The notes under the pieces were generated by a model that saw only the letters and a program-made list of their open reading frames with translations, made no database searches and was not told the origin of the DNA. The position numbers were made by a program, and so were the translations under genes. A stretch of 64,000 nucleotides of DNA from Symbiodinium natans (taxonomy: Eukaryota; Sar; Dinophyceae; Suessiales; Symbiodiniaceae): contig CAJNDS010002834.1 of the NCBI GenBank assembly GCA_905221605.1, forward strand, positions 687,174-751,173, written 5' to 3'. Within the stretch, counting starts at the first letter, position 1, and every line of letters starts with the position of its first letter. Shown piece by piece: positions 61,336 through 64,000 of the stretch.

Positions 61336-61722
61336 GCGAAACGTTATGGCCACTTCACTACAGGAACATCCCGAGCCAAATCCCCAGATCCAGACCCAGA
61401 GTCCTCAACCCCAAACCTTACACTTGGACTCCGAGTGAGCCCCCCCTGTTTTTCATGGTTGGACCGTTCTAGGGTACCCCTAACATGCCAACAGGGCATA
61501 CCTTTTTGTTGTTCGGCTTTTCAGTTTTGCTTAGGCCTAGTCATGCCTATCGTTCCTCCCCACCTAAACTCTGGAGACCTAAGTTTTAGGGTTTAGGGTT
61601 TGCTCAGGGTTGAGAACTTCGGGGTCTAGGGTTCAGGTTCAGGGTTTGGGCGCCCTAAACCCTTTCAGGGCAGGAGTGGTCATAGGATCTTAAACCCTAA
61701 ACCCTAAACCCTAAACCCTACA

Positions 61723-62334
61723 ACTTCTGCCGAAGACTCGCACCGCCGCTCACCTCTCAACAGCGTTGCAAACTTTGCACGCGGATGAGGCCTCAAGTTT
61801 TAGGGCCCTATAGAGCTGGGCCGCGAACCCTGAACCCTGACACCATACAAAAGCCCCAAAATCAAAACCTCAAAGCCTAAAACCTCAGCTAGTGAGGCCT
61901 TAACCCCGGGTGGACATCCCTGAAGTACACCCCATCAGAGAAACTCGTAGCCCGCAACTACACCAAAATGCCCTGGTAAGGCCCCGAGTTTACATGAAGT
62001 GTTTGCATTAGGACCCCGAGAAACTTCGAACTCCTAGCCCTAAGGCTGAAGCAGTGAGCCCGGAGCCACACGAAAGCCGAGCCCAAAACCACTCCAAAAC
62101 CTAAAAAACCTTGACCTAGTGAACCCTAAGCCCTAACCCTTAAACCCTAATACTCTTAACGCCCAAAACCTAAAATACCTGACCTAGTGAACCCTAAAGC
62201 CTAACCCTTAAACCCTAATAATCGTAAAGGCCCAAAATGAAGTAAATGGACGGCGCCTCCCTTAGCCATGACGGTGGGCCCCTTGGCCGTGGCCGATCAT
62301 CTTCCAGGAGTTTAGGGGTTTGGGGTTTGTAGGG
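61723..62334. other. Spacer with a local duplication
   Basis: A phrase with AAAAC, CTAAAA, CCT, TGACCTAGTGAACCCTAA and CCCTTAAACCCTAATA occurs twice (about 62,098-62,152 and 62,164-62,220, period about 66 bp). Otherwise unrecognised. Confidence 0.55.
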
Positions 62335-62385
62335 CCTAGGGTTTAGGGTTTAGGGTGTAGGGTTTAGGGTTTAGGGTTTAGGGCT
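62335..62385 (+). repeat. TTTAGGG array
   Basis: About seven units. Confidence 0.92.
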
Positions 62386-62460
62386 TGAGTTAGGAGGGAT
62401 CTCCGACCGTAAACACCGTGCTTCCGGTCATGAATCAGTAGCCCTTTTAACCCATTTCGG

Positions 62461-62568
62461 GGTTTAGTGTTAAAAAATCGGGGTACCTTGTTGGGGTCCG
62501 TATTAGAAGGGGATCCTACTATTTAGGTATCTATATTGGGGGTGCCCCTATTTTCGTAAACCCCCCAC
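62461..62568. mobile_element. Family D element, opposite orientation (D4)
   Basis: AATCGGGGTACCTTGTTGGG at the left and CTATTTTCGTAAACCCCCCA at the right, with internal GGATCCTACTATTTAGG complementary to the D1/D2 interior. Confidence 0.7.
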
Positions 62569-62784
62569 GCAGCTGCAGATGCAAGCGTGTGCTGCGGTTT
62601 AGGGTTTGGGGTCTACCCGTCTTGGTGTTCCTATAAAAGGGCTATAGTATGTTGGGGTGTATAAGGGGTACTCCTATTTTCCGGAACTCTCTGGGAACGA
62701 TGCATGTTTAACTTTTTCAGCTTCAAAGAACAGGCTGTGTGCATCTTCCCCTCATAGACATCAAGGATGTCACATGTGGGGGTT

Positions 62785-62882
62785 TAGGGTTTAGGGTTTA
62801 GGGTGTAGGGTTTAGGGTTTAGGGTTTAGGGTTTAGGGTTTAGGGTTTAGTTTAGGGCGGTTTAGGGTTTAGTGTTTAGGGT
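62785..62882 (+). repeat. TTTAGGG array joined to element D5
   Basis: About thirteen units. The last GGGTTTA runs into the terminus GGTTTACGAAAATAAGG. Confidence 0.93.
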
Positions 62883-62965
62883 TTACGAAAATAAGGTACC
62901 CTGTATATAGGCCCCCGAATAGTAGCACCCCAATAAGGTACCCCTAATTTCGGGAAACCCCCATA
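62879..62965. mobile_element. Family D element (D5)
   Basis: GGTTTACGAAAATAAGGTACC at the left (first bases shared with the array) and AATTTCGGGAAACCCCCATA at the right. The interior GAATAGTAGCACCCCAATAA is shortened relative to D2. Confidence 0.7.
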
Positions 62966-63341
62966 TGAACCTCTGGTCTTCGGCTGTGGTTTCGGAAAGA
63001 ACATGTCGCAGCAATGATACCCTGAACCCCGCCCTCAACTCTACATCCTAAACTGCTTAACCGCACACCCTGTCCCCATAACCCTTTAAATTGACCCTTA
63101 ACCCTTATCTCCAAGGATTGTAAACCCTAAGGCGCTCGGAACAATAGGGTTTAGCCCATGCTTCAGCACCATTTAAAGAAGGTAAGGGACCATACTAAGG
63201 GATCACGTAATGTTAGCCTAGCATTACTAAAGCCCCTAACATTAAAGTACGCCAGGTGTCCCGGCCGCAATAATAAAGCCCTGGAAATAAAGTACGCCAG
63301 TCGGGGCTTGTTTTTTTTGGGGGGGTCCGTTTTTCTTTCCT

Positions 63342-63430
63342 GATCCTCTCTAATTCTCTTCAAGGAAAGGAATCCTGAGTGATTCTCTCTGATCCTCTCT
63401 AATTCTCTCTAAGGAAAGGAATCCTTATTC
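63342..63430 (+). repeat. 49-bp tandem duplication
   Basis: GATCCTCTCTAATTCTCT followed by AAGGAAAGGAATCCT occurs at 63,342 and again at 63,391. A few bases earlier, AAAGTACGCCAG is also duplicated (about 63,245 and 63,291). Confidence 0.85.
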
Positions 63431-63519
63431 AAAGGGGCCTCACTCTATTTGGGGGGGTTTGATTGAAGGGGGGGGTTATGATTACTAGGTCAACATTAAC
63501 TTCCCCTAGAGTTTCAGAA

Positions 63520-63566
63520 CCCTAAACCCGAAACCCTAAACCCTTAACCCTAAACCCTAAACCCAC
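63520..63566 (-). repeat. CCCTAAA array
   Basis: About six units with one CCCGAAA. Confidence 0.92.
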
Positions 63567-63664
63567 ACCGCAGGATTCTCCGAAGCCGTGAGCAGCGGGA
63601 AGGTCACCGAATCCCGGGCCTTCAGCGCGCAGATTGTGGCGCACGTGCAGCAGCCGCCTGGCTA

Positions 63665-64000
63665 GGGTTTAGGGTTCAGGGTTTAGGGCTTCTAGGGTTT
63701 ATGGTTTAAGGTTGTAGGGTTTAGGGTTTATGGTTTAGGGTTTAGGGCTACTAGGGTTTATGATTTAGGGTTTAGGGCTTCTAGGGTTTAGGCCTTAAAG
63801 GGTTTAGTAGGGTTTGGGGTTTGGGGTTTAGGGCTAGGGTTTAGGGTTTCCAGGGTCTAGGGATCATAGGGTCTAGGGTTTATAGGGCGTCGTTTTTAGG
63901 GTCAAGGGCTTATAGGGTTTAGGGTTTGCAGGGTTTAGGGTTTATTGTTTAGGGTTTAGGGTTTAGGGCTAGGGTTTATAGGGTTTATGGTCGACAGAGT
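63665..64000 (+). repeat. Degenerate TTTAGGG region at window end
   Basis: About 330 bp of TTTAGGG units with frequent TTTATAGGG, CTTCTAGGG and CTACTAGGG interruptions, running off the window. Confidence 0.88.

Noticed and set aside
1-64000. Regular repeats with unique spacers, superficially like a CRISPR array
   Set aside because: The repeats are 7-bp telomeric units in tandem, on both strands, with spacers of widely varying length. No cas-like genes are seen.
1-64000. Dinoflagellate spliced-leader remnants, used as a test of organism
   Set aside because: I looked for the conserved leader and did not see a convincing copy on either strand. A systematic search would be needed to exclude it.

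Overview
This window looks like nuclear DNA of a eukaryote built mainly from interstitial telomere-type repeats. The unit TTTAGGG (complement CCCTAAA) appears in well over 100 separate arrays. They lie on both strands, usually 30-200 bp long, and are separated by about 100-500 bp of mostly unique sequence. I see no operons, no bacterial-type genes, no rRNA and no tRNA. TTTAGGG telomeres are known from land plants, several algae and dinoflagellates. The only protein I can recognise is a decayed mitochondrial cox3 (minus strand, about 30,540-31,400) whose divergent form suits an alveolate, most likely a dinoflagellate. That organism call is an inference and not proven.

Layout. 1-12.4 kb is dense telomeric arrays, degenerate telomere-like stretches (1.3-2.6, 5.3-6.4 and 7.3-7.5 kb) and a G-rich tract. 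12.46-15.5 kb is an island free of telomeric repeats with a 167-bp tandem repeat and unrecognised ORFs. 15.5-30.1 kb returns to dense arrays, with TA, GA and poly-G/C simple repeats. 30.2-31.8 kb is the AT-rich mitochondrial insertion, bracketed by a 43-bp direct repeat. 32-56 kb is arrays plus many short inverted-repeat elements. 56.7-58.0 kb is a second array-free island bracketed by related direct repeats. 58-64 kb is arrays again, including the longest (about 230 bp, 59.05-59.28 kb).

The most interesting structure is a set of short (about 80-250 bp) inverted-repeat, MITE-like families, called A to G here. Several have multiple copies in the window, and some copies contain a telomeric array inside the element where a related copy has none. 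The clearest pairs are family B (17,841-17,935 without; 19,213-19,381 with) and family E (45,090-45,227 without; 6,464-6,706 with). Family C also has a filled copy (34,700-34,897) that was then partly tandemly triplicated. These give local before-and-after comparisons suggesting that telomeric repeats are inserted or synthesised at internal breaks, often at hairpin loops or element ends, on a large scale.

No intact protein-coding gene can be supported. Most open reading frames are translations of the telomeric repeat (NPKP / GFRV-type), of poly-G/C tracts or of GA/TA repeats.
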